Shown piece after piece: positions 27,646 to 36,687 of a stretch of 64,000 nucleotides of DNA. The translations under genes and the position numbers were made by a program. Below the pieces are notes generated by a model. That model was not told the origin of the DNA and made no database searches. It was given only the letters and a program-made list of their open reading frames with translations. Within the stretch, counting starts at the first letter, position 1; each line of letters opens with the position of its first letter. Where the stretch lies: NCBI RefSeq assembly GCF_014472395.1, contig NZ_JACSZW010000010.1, forward strand, positions 124,001 through 188,000, read 5' to 3'. Source of the stretch: Pedobacter sp. N36a. GTDB taxonomy: Bacteria > Bacteroidota > Bacteroidia > Sphingobacteriales > Sphingobacteriaceae.

Positions 27646-28376
27646 AGTAATAATTGGGTTACGATGTAATCACAAGCTAAAATAGTAATACAACTGACTA
27701 CAACTGCTCTGGTACTTGCCTGAGCTACTTCCAATGCGCCGCCTTTTACGTAAAAACCTTCATAAGCAGGAACTGAGGTAATGATAAAGCCAAATACAAA
27801 AGCTTTAACCAGGGCTACTACAATGGTGTAAGGGTTAAAGTCGGTGGTGATACCTTGAATATATTCAGCTGCAGAAACTGCACCTGATAACGTACCACCA
27901 ATAAATCCACCACCAATACTCAATACCATTGAGATGATTACCAATAAGGGAACCATCGTGATTCCGGCAAGGATCTTAGGTAAGATCAGGTATCCTGGAG
28001 AGTTGATACCCATAATTTCTAAGGCGTCAATCTGCTCACTTACGCGCATGGTACCAATCTCCGAAGAGATGGCAGAGCCGATTTTTCCGGCTAATACAAT
28101 TGCGGTGATCGTTGGACTCAGTTCCAGAATACTGGAGTCTCTGTTTACAGAACCAATAATGGTTTTAGGGATAAAATCGCTAACCAGCTGAAAGGCGATT
28201 TGTAAGGTCATTACCGCACCAATAAAGGTAGAGATAATGGAAATCAGACCGAGTGAGCCTACGCCGATAAAGTCCATTTGTTTGAAAATGGCCTTCATAT
28301 ATATGCTTAACTTCTCTGGCCTTCTGAAAACAGCCTTTAATAAGAGTATGTATCTGCCAAAATTGGTGAAATTCAT
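27642..28376 (-). CDS. mlaE: MlaE-family ABC transporter permease
   Basis: 244 residues with about five to six hydrophobic helices. The family signature is clear: LSPTITAIVLAGKIGSAISSEIGTMRVSEQIDALEIMG (family pattern around Glu-Ile-Gly-Thr-Met). It pairs with MlaF, whose start overlaps its stop. It is the first gene of the minus-strand group; the 185-base gap to the divergent SDR gene (28377-28561) is AT-rich and must hold both promoters, but I saw no clear elements. Confidence 0.88.
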   Translation of the reverse strand: MNFTNFGRYILLLKAVFRRPEKLSIYMKAIFKQMDFIGVGSLGLISIISTFIGAVMTLQIAFQLVSDFIPKTIIGSVNRDSSILELSPTITAIVLAGKIGSAISSEIGTMRVSEQIDALEIMGINSPGYLILPKILAGITMVPLLVIISMVLSIGGGFIGGTLSGAVSAAEYIQGITTDFNPYTIVVALVKAFVFGFIITSVPAYEGFYVKGGALEVAQASTRAVVVSCITILACDYIVTQLLL

Positions 28377-28561
28377 TTAATGAAAAATTAGCTATGGTAA
28401 TAATGCAATATTACTACAAAGAAACAACAAAAATTGTTGGGTCATTGCTTTATTTATTAAATAAATATTTCGTTTACTGCTCGTTTAGTGCGAGTTTAAG
28501 TGTGGTAAGGCCTATATACTATAGCGCATTTTATGTAATATTGCTGACAAATTTATAGGAG

Positions 28562-29251
28562 ATGAATGCCGTAATTACAGGAGCTACCAAAGGAATTGGA
28601 AGAGCTATTGCCATTAAGCTGGCAGAAAAGGGATACAATATTGCGATATGTGCTAGGAACGCCGCTGAATTGGAGGCTTTTAGCGCTGAATTGAGTGATA
28701 CAGGGGTTCAGGTACTGACCTATGTTGCCGATCTGGAGCTGAAAGAACAGGTCTCCAATTTTTGTAATGCCGTTAGCGAAAGTTTTTCTAAAATAGACGT
28801 TTTAGTAAATAATGCAGGGACGTATTTGCCCGCTGTACTGCTGGATGAAGCAGATGATGCCTTTGAGAAACAGTTGAATCTGAATTTGTTGGCTCCTTAT
28901 TATCTTTCTAAATATTTCGGAAAAATCATGCGTAATCAGCGCTCAGGGCATGTTTTTAACATCTGCTCAGTAGCAAGTAAAGAAATCATACCAAACGCCG
29001 GTGGGTACTGTGTAACTAAATCAGCCTTGCTTAGTCTTAATAATGTATGCCGGGAGGAGTTATCGAAATACAATGTTAAAGTGACGGCAATTTTGCCAGG
29101 TTCCACCTTAACGTCTTCATGGGAGGGGACAGAGATCCCTGCGGAGCGTTTTGTACAGCCGGAAGATATTGCCAATACCATATATAGTGTTTTAAACCTA
29201 AGTGCCGGTGTAAATGTTGATGAAGTAACCTTAAAGCCGTTACAGTTTTAA
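28562..29251 (+). CDS. Short-chain dehydrogenase/reductase
   Basis: 229 residues, classical SDR. The NAD(P)-binding TGATKGIG motif is at residues 6-13, the structural NNAG motif at about residue 81, and the catalytic Ser..Tyr-x3-Lys set is visible as CSVASKE and GGYCVTKSALL. The Arg after the first strand (ICARN) suggests NADP(H) preference. The substrate cannot be told from sequence. The PspC-domain gene follows 34 bases later. Confidence 0.85.
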   Translation: MNAVITGATKGIGRAIAIKLAEKGYNIAICARNAAELEAFSAELSDTGVQVLTYVADLELKEQVSNFCNAVSESFSKIDVLVNNAGTYLPAVLLDEADDAFEKQLNLNLLAPYYLSKYFGKIMRNQRSGHVFNICSVASKEIIPNAGGYCVTKSALLSLNNVCREELSKYNVKVTAILPGSTLTSSWEGTEIPAERFVQPEDIANTIYSVLNLSAGVNVDEVTLKPLQF

Positions 29252-29270
29252 AGAAAAAAATAAATAAGAA

Positions 29271-29277
29271 AAGGAGG
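29271..29277 (+). promoter_or_regulatory. Strong Shine-Dalgarno (AAGGAGG) for the PspC gene
   Basis: AAGGAGG eight bases before the ATG at 29286. Most genes in this window have AT-rich leaders without such a motif, so it is unusual here. Confidence 0.6.
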
Positions 29278-29285
29278 ATAGAATT

Positions 29286-30014
29286 ATGGAAAAGCGATTA
29301 TTTAGAAATGAACACGATAAAGTTTTAGCAGGTGTTTCCTCGGGAATTGCGGAGTATATGGAGGTGGATGTGACCATTATCAGATTATTGTTTGTGCTTT
29401 CGACCATGTTTTTGGTGGGTACAGGGGTATTGGTGTACATTGTGATGTGGATAATTGTTCCTGTAAATAATGATCCGACAAAGCGGTTCTCCAAATTCAA
29501 CGACTTTTTTAAAGGGCAGCCCAATAATCCTTTTAGTACACCGGGAAATTTTTCTCAAACGCCGCCACCGCCAAAACCTGAACAGCCTGCTTCGGCAAGC
29601 AGCTGGACTTCATCTACTATAAATGAAGATCCATTTAACTTTGGCGCTAAAGGAGAGGATTTGAATAAGGTATTCCCTAAAACAACTAATGAAACCGGTA
29701 GAACAGTAGCTGGTTTGTTCCTGCTGGTGATCGGGATTTATTTCCTGATGAATGAGTTTGATATCATCCCATTCTGGTTTAGCCTTGGTAAATTATGGCC
29801 GTTGGTATTCGTTGCCATCGGTGCGAGTTTCATTATGAAAGGCAAGAATAAAAACGCATGGGAAAATTGGAAAGAACAGCAGGCAAGAGGTTTTAATGGG
29901 GATACACCAGGAAGTACTGAAGCTCCTGTAACTCCTCCTTCAGCGTCTGTTACAGATACGGAAGGAACAGTGCCACCTGTAGACGACAGGTTTACCAAAC
30001 GTGATCAATTGTAA
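29286..30014 (+). CDS. PspC-domain membrane protein
   Basis: 242 residues. An N-terminal PspC domain (residues 1-60; RNEHDKVLAGVSSGIAEYMEVDVTIIRLLFV followed by a transmembrane helix) leads into a Pro/Ser-rich linker (about 70-115) and a second hydrophobic region (about 140-185) of the LiaI/LiaF-like type. PspC proteins act in envelope-stress sensing. A Thr/Pro-rich tail closes the protein. It is followed 30 bases later by a related LiaF-like protein, pointing to a two-gene envelope module. Confidence 0.82.
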   Translation: MEKRLFRNEHDKVLAGVSSGIAEYMEVDVTIIRLLFVLSTMFLVGTGVLVYIVMWIIVPVNNDPTKRFSKFNDFFKGQPNNPFSTPGNFSQTPPPPKPEQPASASSWTSSTINEDPFNFGAKGEDLNKVFPKTTNETGRTVAGLFLLVIGIYFLMNEFDIIPFWFSLGKLWPLVFVAIGASFIMKGKNKNAWENWKEQQARGFNGDTPGSTEAPVTPPSASVTDTEGTVPPVDDRFTKRDQL

Positions 30015-30044
30015 GGTATTTTTCATTTTAATAAATTTAGACAG

Positions 30045-30989
30045 ATGAAGACAGATAGAATAATGTGGGGTATCGTGCTGTTGTTTATAGGCGGCGTATT
30101 ACTTCTAGAGAATTTTCATATTATTGACTTTTACTGGCGCAGTGTGATCCGCTTCTGGCCAATCTTCCTGATCATTGCTGGGGTAAACATCCTTTTTAGC
30201 AGGAATAAATCACAGGTAGGTGGCATTGTATCCATAGCCGTTTTAGTGGTGACCTTGTCGATGCTGTTTGTAAAAGGCCAGCAAAGACCTAATGACGGTC
30301 GCAATTGGCTGGGAGATGAACTGAGCGCAGAGATCAATACCGATGAAAATGACAACGGTAAAACGTATGAAGAGTTGAACTTTTCGGAGCCTTATACAGA
30401 TAGTCTGGGTAAAAAAGTAGTGCTGAACATCTCTGGTGGTGGTACTTCTTTTGAGTTGAAAGGATCGACAGATAGCTTGCTGCAGGCGCGTGTACAGAAA
30501 AAGGCGGGCGAGTTCTCGCTGAGTAAAAGTACAACAGATAGTTCCACCACGGTTACTTTCAAAATGAAAGGCAAAGGCTGGACGATGAATGACGGAGGAA
30601 ATGATGTAGATTTTCATTTGAATAAGAATCCGGAATGGGACCTGAGGATGAACATGGGTGCCGGGGAGGTAGATTTCGATTTCACCGATTATAAAGTGCG
30701 TAATTTTAACTTTGATGGGGGTGCTGCAGCATTGGATATTAAGTTTGGCAGTCTGCTGCCGATCACCGATGTGAATGTGAAAACAGGAATCGCTGATGTG
30801 AAGATTAGTGTGCCAACGGAATCAGGCTGCAGGATAAAAACTAAAACCGGACTTTCTGCTAAAGATTTTACTGGATTCACAAAAATGAAAGACGGTACTT
30901 ATGAGACGCCAAACTATGCCAGTTCAACCAACAAAATTTTTATTAATCTGGATGGTGGATTGAGTAACTTTGAAGTGAAGCGCAATTAG
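30045..30989 (+). CDS. LiaF/LiaI-like membrane protein with beta-helical C-terminal domain
   Basis: 314 residues. Three or four transmembrane segments in the first ~75 residues (IMWGIVLLFIGGVLLLENF, IRFWPIFLIIAGVNILF, IVSIAVLVVTLSMLF) match the DUF5668/LiaF transmembrane family. The rest is a soluble beta-rich 'toast-rack' domain with repeated short strands (NMGAGEVDFDF, FDGGAAALDIKFG, KTGIADVKISVP). Such proteins usually modulate cell-envelope stress responses together with PspC-domain partners, such as the one just upstream. Confidence 0.75.
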   Translation: MKTDRIMWGIVLLFIGGVLLLENFHIIDFYWRSVIRFWPIFLIIAGVNILFSRNKSQVGGIVSIAVLVVTLSMLFVKGQQRPNDGRNWLGDELSAEINTDENDNGKTYEELNFSEPYTDSLGKKVVLNISGGGTSFELKGSTDSLLQARVQKKAGEFSLSKSTTDSSTTVTFKMKGKGWTMNDGGNDVDFHLNKNPEWDLRMNMGAGEVDFDFTDYKVRNFNFDGGAAALDIKFGSLLPITDVNVKTGIADVKISVPTESGCRIKTKTGLSAKDFTGFTKMKDGTYETPNYASSTNKIFINLDGGLSNFEVKRN

Positions 30990-31049
30990 CACCGGAAATT
31001 AAAAGGTGGTTCGCCATTTTTATCAATACTATATCTAAAATATTAAAGC

Positions 31050-31670
31050 ATGGAAAACGGGGTTAGCCCAGAATATACCGTTGTGATCAACGGAAAACCA
31101 ACGGGGCCGTATGCTTTAGATATGCTGAAAACCTTGTCCATCCTCCCGGGAACATTTATCAGGAAACCTGGAATGGACGATTATAAAGAAGCTCAGGAGT
31201 TCGTAGAACTTCGTGAGCTTCTTGGTTTTACTTACACCAAGACCGCACCTCAATATTTTGCTTCATTTGACCAGCGCCTGCTGGCCAGTGTGATTGATTA
31301 TTTTCTGATCACTATCTGCTACGCAGTTTTAGTGCTGATCAGCTTTGCTTTTATTTCGGAAAAAACAGAACGCATTGCCGCGATCGTGATCGGCTTGCCG
31401 CTGATCCCAATTGCCAAGTTTTTCTATGGCAGCATCGCAGAAGCCGGTATTAAACAGGCGACACTCGGAAAGGCTTTGCTGAATATCCAGGTGACAGATA
31501 TGAAAGGGAACCGCATTAGCCTGGAGAAATCTTATGGTAGGAATGCCGCGAAAATATTATCGGTACTTCCTATTTTCTTTGGCTATCTATACAGTTTCCT
31601 AAATCGGAAACAGCAATGTTTTCATGACCTGATTGCAGACACACTTGTGGTGAAGGATAGACTGATTTAA
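31050..31670 (+). CDS. GYF_2-like plus RDD-family membrane protein
   Basis: 206 residues. The first ~55 residues resemble the GYF_2 (DUF4339) module (YTVVINGKPTGPYALDMLKTLSILPGTFIRKPG), followed by an RDD domain from about residue 68 (FASFDQRLLASVIDYFLITI; the Arg and Asp residues that name the family are present) with three transmembrane helices and the closing CFHDLIADTLVV motif. RDD proteins have been linked to Na+/H+ antiport in some cases; the function here is unknown. It starts 60 bases after the LiaF-like gene. Confidence 0.82.
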   Translation: MENGVSPEYTVVINGKPTGPYALDMLKTLSILPGTFIRKPGMDDYKEAQEFVELRELLGFTYTKTAPQYFASFDQRLLASVIDYFLITICYAVLVLISFAFISEKTERIAAIVIGLPLIPIAKFFYGSIAEAGIKQATLGKALLNIQVTDMKGNRISLEKSYGRNAAKILSVLPIFFGYLYSFLNRKQQCFHDLIADTLVVKDRLI

Positions 31671-31683
31671 CCAACATAATCTT

Positions 31684-31691
31684 TATCTTTG
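31684..31691 (+). promoter_or_regulatory. Candidate ispG promoter element
   Basis: TATCTTTG, a perfect match to the Bacteroidota TAnnTTTG element, 42 bases before the ispG ATG. I found no convincing upstream TTG element at the usual distance. Confidence 0.4.
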
Positions 31692-31733
31692 CTTCATATT
31701 CACATCGTAAGTTGATGTTGATGTCTTAAATTG

Positions 31734-33701
31734 ATGGAAGAAGCAGCTGTTCAAAAAGAGTTAAGTGGTGGGTATTGCAATAGTTTAACCCAATATTCTA
31801 GGTTTTTAACCCGTGAGGTGAACATCGGTGATGTGCCTATGGGTGGATTAAATCCAATCCGGATACAATCGATGACCACCACAGATACGATGGACACGAT
31901 TGGTACCGTAGAACAAACCATTCGCATGGTAGAATCTGGCTGTGAATACGTACGTATTACTGCGCCAAGTATCAAAGAAGCGGAAAATCTAGCCAACATC
32001 AAGAAAGAATTGCGTTACCGTGGGTATCATGTACCCCTGGTTGCTGATATCCATTTTACACCAAATGCCGCAGAATCTGCAGCAAGGATTGTAGAAAAGG
32101 TAAGGGTAAACCCAGGTAATTACGCTGATAAGAAGAAATTTGAAAATATAGAATATACCCAGCAAGCCTATCAGGCAGAACTGGACAGGATTTATAAGAA
32201 GTTCATTCCTTTAGTAAAAATCTGTAAAGAGTACGGTACGGCCATGAGGATAGGTACCAATCACGGCTCTTTATCAGATCGGATCATGAGCCATTATGGC
32301 GATACCCCAAGAGGAATGGTAGAGTCGGCAATGGAGTTTATCCGCATGTGCGAGGTGCAAAACTATTATAACCTGGTGATTTCAATGAAAGCGAGTAACA
32401 CACAGGTGATGGTGCAGGCTTATCGCTTACTCGTAGAAACGATGGTGAAAGAAGGAATGAATTATCCTTTACACCTCGGCGTAACTGAGGCCGGAGACGG
32501 CGAAGATGGCAGGATTAAGTCGGCGGTCGGCATAGGCACTTTGCTGGAAGATGGTTTAGGAGATACAATCCGTGTTTCCCTGACTGAAGATCCGGAATTC
32601 GAAGCACCAGTAGCGAAAGCAATGGCTATGCGCTATGAAAAGAGAGCTTTAAATACTTTGCTAAGCCCGGAGCGCGAGAAGATCACCATCAAAAACCTGC
32701 CTTACCAACCCTATGAGTACAACCGCAGGGTGACTGCTCCTGTGCAGCATATTGGTGGGCATCATCATCCAGTTGTGATGCTGGATGTGTCAAAAGAAAA
32801 TTTAAAAGATCCTTACTTTTTAACCGCTGTAGGGTATAAATATAGCGCCGGACTGGATAAATACAATATGGCCGATCAGGCTTGTGATCTTGTTTATCTT
32901 GGCGATGCGCTTCCTTCATTTTCATTTCCTGGAAACCTGAAGCAAATCTATAATTACCAGACCTGGTTAAATCTGAAAGATAAGCACAATTGTCACCCTT
33001 TAATGAGCCTTGCTGAATATCAGGAAGCCGCAGTAAAAGATACACAGTTAAATCTGATCAGTGTGGATGCCAATGAGGGGGTAGATTGGTCGCTGCTGAA
33101 AGATAAAGAAAACATACTGCTGGTGTTGGAAACCACTGCCGATCATGGCATGGCCGCACAGCGCGCCTTCTTTGTCCAGCTGTTAAATGAAAAGATTCAG
33201 CTTCCGGTAATTATCAGAAGAAACTACCCCGAGCTGAACGCAGATGACTTCATGTTGTACGCTGCTACAGATACTGGTGCTCTGTTTACCGATGGTTTAG
33301 GGGATGGAATTTGGCTTACCGCCGCAGAATCTGTAGGTCTTGCATTGGTGAATTCTACCAGCTTTGGCATTTTACAGGCTACGCGTACGAGGATCTCTAA
33401 GACAGAATATATCTCTTGTCCAAGTTGTGGACGTACGCTGTTTGATCTTCAGGAGACGACACAATTGATCAGGTCACGTACAGATCATTTGAAGGGAATC
33501 AAGATCGGTATCATGGGTTGTATCGTGAACGGTCCAGGTGAAATGGCTGATGCGGATTATGGTTATGTAGGAACAGGTCCGGGGAAAATTACGCTTTACC
33601 GGGGTAAGGAAGTCGTGAAGAAAAACGTAAATGCAGACCGTGCGCTGGATGATTTAATCGACCTGATTAAAGAAGATGGCAACTGGGTGTATGTAAGTTA
33701 A
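31734..33701 (+). CDS. ispG: IspG/GcpE, 4-hydroxy-3-methylbut-2-enyl diphosphate synthase, long form
   Basis: 655 residues. It converts MEcPP to HMBPP in the MEP isoprenoid pathway. The N-terminal TIM barrel (about 20-290; IRIQSMTTTDTMDT, GTNHGSLSDRIM) and the C-terminal [4Fe-4S] domain (CPSCGRTLFDLQ and GIMGCIVNGPGEMADADYG, with three ligating Cys) are clear. Between them sits a ~250-residue insert domain, the plant/Chlamydia/Bacteroidota 'large' architecture. I use the ATG at 31734; TTG at 31731 would add one residue. Confidence 0.93.
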   Translation: MEEAAVQKELSGGYCNSLTQYSRFLTREVNIGDVPMGGLNPIRIQSMTTTDTMDTIGTVEQTIRMVESGCEYVRITAPSIKEAENLANIKKELRYRGYHVPLVADIHFTPNAAESAARIVEKVRVNPGNYADKKKFENIEYTQQAYQAELDRIYKKFIPLVKICKEYGTAMRIGTNHGSLSDRIMSHYGDTPRGMVESAMEFIRMCEVQNYYNLVISMKASNTQVMVQAYRLLVETMVKEGMNYPLHLGVTEAGDGEDGRIKSAVGIGTLLEDGLGDTIRVSLTEDPEFEAPVAKAMAMRYEKRALNTLLSPEREKITIKNLPYQPYEYNRRVTAPVQHIGGHHHPVVMLDVSKENLKDPYFLTAVGYKYSAGLDKYNMADQACDLVYLGDALPSFSFPGNLKQIYNYQTWLNLKDKHNCHPLMSLAEYQEAAVKDTQLNLISVDANEGVDWSLLKDKENILLVLETTADHGMAAQRAFFVQLLNEKIQLPVIIRRNYPELNADDFMLYAATDTGALFTDGLGDGIWLTAAESVGLALVNSTSFGILQATRTRISKTEYISCPSCGRTLFDLQETTQLIRSRTDHLKGIKIGIMGCIVNGPGEMADADYGYVGTGPGKITLYRGKEVVKKNVNADRALDDLIDLIKEDGNWVYVS

Positions 33702-33756
33702 TTGTTGCTTTTTATTCTATAAATTTTCATCATCTTAGTGCATCAAAACCCAAAAG

Positions 33757-34272
33757 ATGATGAAAAGAAATACATTGTTAGCATTAACCCTATTTGTAGG
33801 GTTTTTCAGCCTGAATGCAAGCGCACAGGAGAAAAAGAAAGCCAGTCCGCCGGCAAGTGTTAAAGAAACCACCAGTTCTGGGGTGACTATTGCCATTGAT
33901 TATAGTCAGCCCTCTGTGAAGGGCAGAACAATTGGTGGAGAAATTGCGCCTTATGGTAAAGTATGGCGTACCGGTGCCAATGAAGCCACCACTTTTGAAG
34001 TCAGCAAAGCTGTAAAAGTTGAAGGTAAAAATCTTCCTGCCGGGAAATATGGTTTGTACACAATTCCCGGAGAAAAAGAATGGACGATTATCTTTAATAA
34101 AACCTGGAAACAATGGGGTACAAATTATGCAGAGGCAGATGATGCGTTACGCGTAACAGTGAAACCAGAAAAATCTTCAGTGTTCACGGAACAGATGACA
34201 TTCAAAATTGACAAGTCAGGGAAGGTAACGTTGCTATGGGGAGACAAATCAGTTTCTTTCCGCGTGAAATAA
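33757..34272 (+). CDS. DUF2911-domain exported protein
   Basis: 171 residues with a signal peptide (cleavage around SASAQ, residue 24). The body is a DUF2911 beta-sandwich with the family segments VTIAIDYSQPSVKGRTIGG, GKVWRTGANEATTFE and GKYGLYTIPGEKEWTIIFNK. Function unknown; periplasmic location expected. A second Met follows immediately at 33760. A long multi-tier terminator hairpin follows the stop. Confidence 0.82.
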   Translation: MMKRNTLLALTLFVGFFSLNASAQEKKKASPPASVKETTSSGVTIAIDYSQPSVKGRTIGGEIAPYGKVWRTGANEATTFEVSKAVKVEGKNLPAGKYGLYTIPGEKEWTIIFNKTWKQWGTNYAEADDALRVTVKPEKSSVFTEQMTFKIDKSGKVTLLWGDKSVSFRVK

Positions 34273-34277
34273 AGTTT

Positions 34278-34366
34278 AAAAAAGAGGTTGATGATTCAAA
34301 GGCTGGAACCTTTGCCCGAAGAGGGCAAAATTCCTAGGCCTTTTCTTTCATCATCCTCTTTTTTTT
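34278..34366. terminator. Large three-tier hairpin terminator after the DUF2911 gene
   Basis: Outer stem 34278-34287 / 34355-34364 continues as 34291-34295 / 34350-34354 after a bulge. The middle stem pairs 34298-34303 with 34338-34343 and 34305-34308 with 34331-34334. The apical stem is 34311-34317 / 34323-34329 with a 5-nt loop. An A-run before and a T-run after the outer stem fit bidirectional termination between convergent genes. Confidence 0.75.
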
Positions 34367-34396
34367 ATTTTAGGTCCGTTGAGGAGGTGATTGCTT

Positions 34397-34440
34397 ACTT
34401 GGTTTGAACCTTTGTTGTTTACTGGGTTTGGACCTTTGTT
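34397..34440. repeat. Short tandem direct repeat, two imperfect 20-nt units
   Basis: Units 34397-34416 and 34421-34440 share 18 of 20 bases and sit 24 bases apart. The second unit touches the end of the alpha/beta-hydrolase gene. No function evident. Confidence 0.5.
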
Positions 34441-35263
34441 ACTTACGTTTTAGGAATTCAAGGCTTTTATTGCAGACTTCTTGTAAGTGTTTAGGCAGTT
34501 CTGTTTCCTGATAGGGATGACTGGCACCAAATACATGGTTAGCTCCTTCAATCTTATGGATTTCGGCTTTTAACTGCTTCTGCGCTAATTCTTGGGCGAC
34601 ACTGAATTTAACATTTACATCTTCATCACCATGTAGGATGAGCCAGGGGATTTTTACTCGCGCTGCGGCTTGGATAATGCTAAATGATTCTTTATTGGAG
34701 TTGAAATCTTGTAGCAATGTACTGTTTAAAGGCATCTTCTCTTTTGTTCTTGCATTTTCTACGTAGATTTTGCCAGTTTTTACCCATTCTTCTTCCTGTT
34801 CTGGTTTCCATAAACTGGAGAAATCGGCAATGGCTGACCAGGTGATGAGCTTGGTAATTCTGGGATCTTTTGCTGCTTGTAATATCACTAAACCTCCGCC
34901 TCGGCTATGGCCAATGAGGTAGATCTTTTTTGGATGGTAGGATTGCGCTGTGTAGTTGACTATGGTATTTAAATCTGCAAGTTCCATACTGATAGTATTG
35001 GATGCAAATGCCTCCATATCTGTCACATCATTTGGCTTTTCCGGACTAACTCCGCTGTGCGACAAGTTAAATTTGAGATAAGGATACCCGTTTTCTGCGA
35101 AATATCGGGCAACCAGGTGGTGCGCTCCCCAATCTTTAAAGCCTTTAAAGCCGTGAACGAAAATTATAATGGACGAATTTTGCTGCTGATCATCAACGGT
35201 ATAATCACCAATTATGGGCTTCCCTGATGAGCCGGTTAGGCTAAATTGCTCGTTTTTAATCAT
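34439..35263 (-). CDS. Alpha/beta hydrolase
   Basis: 274 residues. Nucleophile elbow GHSRGG with Ser120, acid residue Asp213 or Asp215 in LHGDEDV and His243 in GANHVFGA make up a plausible triad. HGFKGFKDWG near residue 37 supplies the oxyanion region. It resembles the dienelactone-hydrolase/serine aminopeptidase S33 group; substrate unknown. No signal peptide, so cytoplasmic. It is monocistronic, convergent with DUF2911 and divergent from hemA. Confidence 0.82.
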   Translation of the reverse strand: MIKNEQFSLTGSSGKPIIGDYTVDDQQQNSSIIIFVHGFKGFKDWGAHHLVARYFAENGYPYLKFNLSHSGVSPEKPNDVTDMEAFASNTISMELADLNTIVNYTAQSYHPKKIYLIGHSRGGGLVILQAAKDPRITKLITWSAIADFSSLWKPEQEEEWVKTGKIYVENARTKEKMPLNSTLLQDFNSNKESFSIIQAAARVKIPWLILHGDEDVNVKFSVAQELAQKQLKAEIHKIEGANHVFGASHPYQETELPKHLQEVCNKSLEFLKRK

Positions 35264-35398
35264 GTAGGTGTGTTTTATTGTTTTACATCCTCTATAACAA
35301 AATTAAGGAAAAGATGTTTCTAGTACCTGTAGTTATTTGGAATCGTTTTAAATAGCTCTTAATTACTCCATAATGACAGTGAAATAAGCTTCGGTTGT

Positions 35399-35406
35399 TA
35401 CTTTTG
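35399..35406 (+). promoter_or_regulatory. Candidate promoter element of the hem cluster
   Basis: TACTTTTG matches the TAnnTTTG consensus, 30 bases before the hemA TTG start. No clear upstream element seen. Confidence 0.35.
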
Positions 35407-35436
35407 TTACACTAAAAATAAACAGAGTAAGACATT

Positions 35437-36663
35437 TTGGAATATTTAAAAATCATTGCTTTTACGCATAAACATATTGACCTAAAAGCATTGGGTAAAT
35501 TGGTGATATGTGAGCAGACATTAGACGACAGATTGAAGAACATTCAATCGGAGTTAGGTGTTAAAGAAATATTCTACATTGGAACCTGCAATAGGGTTGA
35601 GTTTGTGTTTACTTCTGCCCATCATCTGGACAAAGCCTTTATTACACGTTTCCTTACGGTATTGAATATGGGCTTGCCTGAAGAGTACATGGACAAGTTT
35701 GTTGAAAACGTTGTGGTGTATGAACAAGTGGAAGCCTTTAATCATTTATTACGTACTTCCTGCTCTTTAGAGAGTTTGGTAGTAGGGGAGAAGGAAATTC
35801 TTGCTCAGGTGCGGAAAGCTTATGAAGCTTGTCGCGTGGCAGGATTTACAGCGGATTATATGCGCATGATTATGAATAGGGTGGTGAAAACGGCGAAAGA
35901 AGTTTATACACATACCAATATTTCTAAAAACCCGGTTTCAGTTGTATCTCTGGCTTATCGTAAATTGCGAGACCTGAAAATTGTCAGCAATTCAAGACTG
36001 CTAATTATTGGTGCTGGTGAGACGAATAAAAATATCGCTCAGTACCTTAAAAAACATAAATACTCCAATTTCTCGATTTTCAACAGAACGGTTGAAAACG
36101 CAGAAGTATTGGCTAAAGAATTAAATGGGACAGCCTACCCGCTGTCTGAACTGGAAAACTTCAACCAGGGATTTGATGTGATCATCACCTGTACAGGTGC
36201 TACTGAGCCCATCATCACAAAAGAAATCTATACAAAACTTCTAAATGGGGAAACTGGCAAAAAGATTATTGTCGATTTAGCTATTCCTAATGATACCGCT
36301 CCAGAAGTGGTCGCAGAATTCCCAATTCATTTTATAGAAGTCGAATCTCTGAAAGAGATTGCACGCAAAAATATTCAGGAACGTTATGATGAGCTGGTGA
36401 ATGCCGAGCACATCATAGAAGAAAATATCAAGGACTTTGAATTGGTATTACGTCAGCGCAAGATAGAGATTGCAATGAGTAGTGTTCCTCAGAAAATCAA
36501 GGAAATTAAGCATACTGCTATCAATGGTGTCTTTGCCGAAGAGATCAGCGGTCTTGATGAAAACTCAAGATTGGTGTTGGAAAAAGTGATGAATTACATG
36601 GAAAAAAAATGTATCAGCATTCCAATGGTCATGGCCAAGGAGATATTGGTAAAGAATAGCTAG
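35437..36663 (+). CDS. hemA: Glutamyl-tRNA reductase
   Basis: 408 residues. It catalyses the first step of C5-pathway tetrapyrrole synthesis, reducing Glu-tRNA to glutamate-1-semialdehyde with NADPH. The catalytic Cys51 lies in GTCNRVEF, followed by the SLESLVVGEKEILAQVRKAYE signature and the NADPH domain (LLIIGAGETNKNIAQYL). The start is TTG at 35437: an in-frame stop lies just upstream at 35428 and no nearby ATG keeps the conserved N-terminus. Rare start use may limit translation. First gene of the heme-biosynthesis cluster, 24 bases before hemC. Confidence 0.92.
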   Translation: MEYLKIIAFTHKHIDLKALGKLVICEQTLDDRLKNIQSELGVKEIFYIGTCNRVEFVFTSAHHLDKAFITRFLTVLNMGLPEEYMDKFVENVVVYEQVEAFNHLLRTSCSLESLVVGEKEILAQVRKAYEACRVAGFTADYMRMIMNRVVKTAKEVYTHTNISKNPVSVVSLAYRKLRDLKIVSNSRLLIIGAGETNKNIAQYLKKHKYSNFSIFNRTVENAEVLAKELNGTAYPLSELENFNQGFDVIITCTGATEPIITKEIYTKLLNGETGKKIIVDLAIPNDTAPEVVAEFPIHFIEVESLKEIARKNIQERYDELVNAEHIIEENIKDFELVLRQRKIEIAMSSVPQKIKEIKHTAINGVFAEEISGLDENSRLVLEKVMNYMEKKCISIPMVMAKEILVKNS

Positions 36664-36687
36664 ATTTGCCCAAAAAATAGCATTAAC

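Noticed and set aside
34397..34440. Tandem 20-nt repeat considered as a CRISPR or regulatory array
   Set aside because: Only two imperfect units with 4-nt spacing; no spacers and no cas genes.
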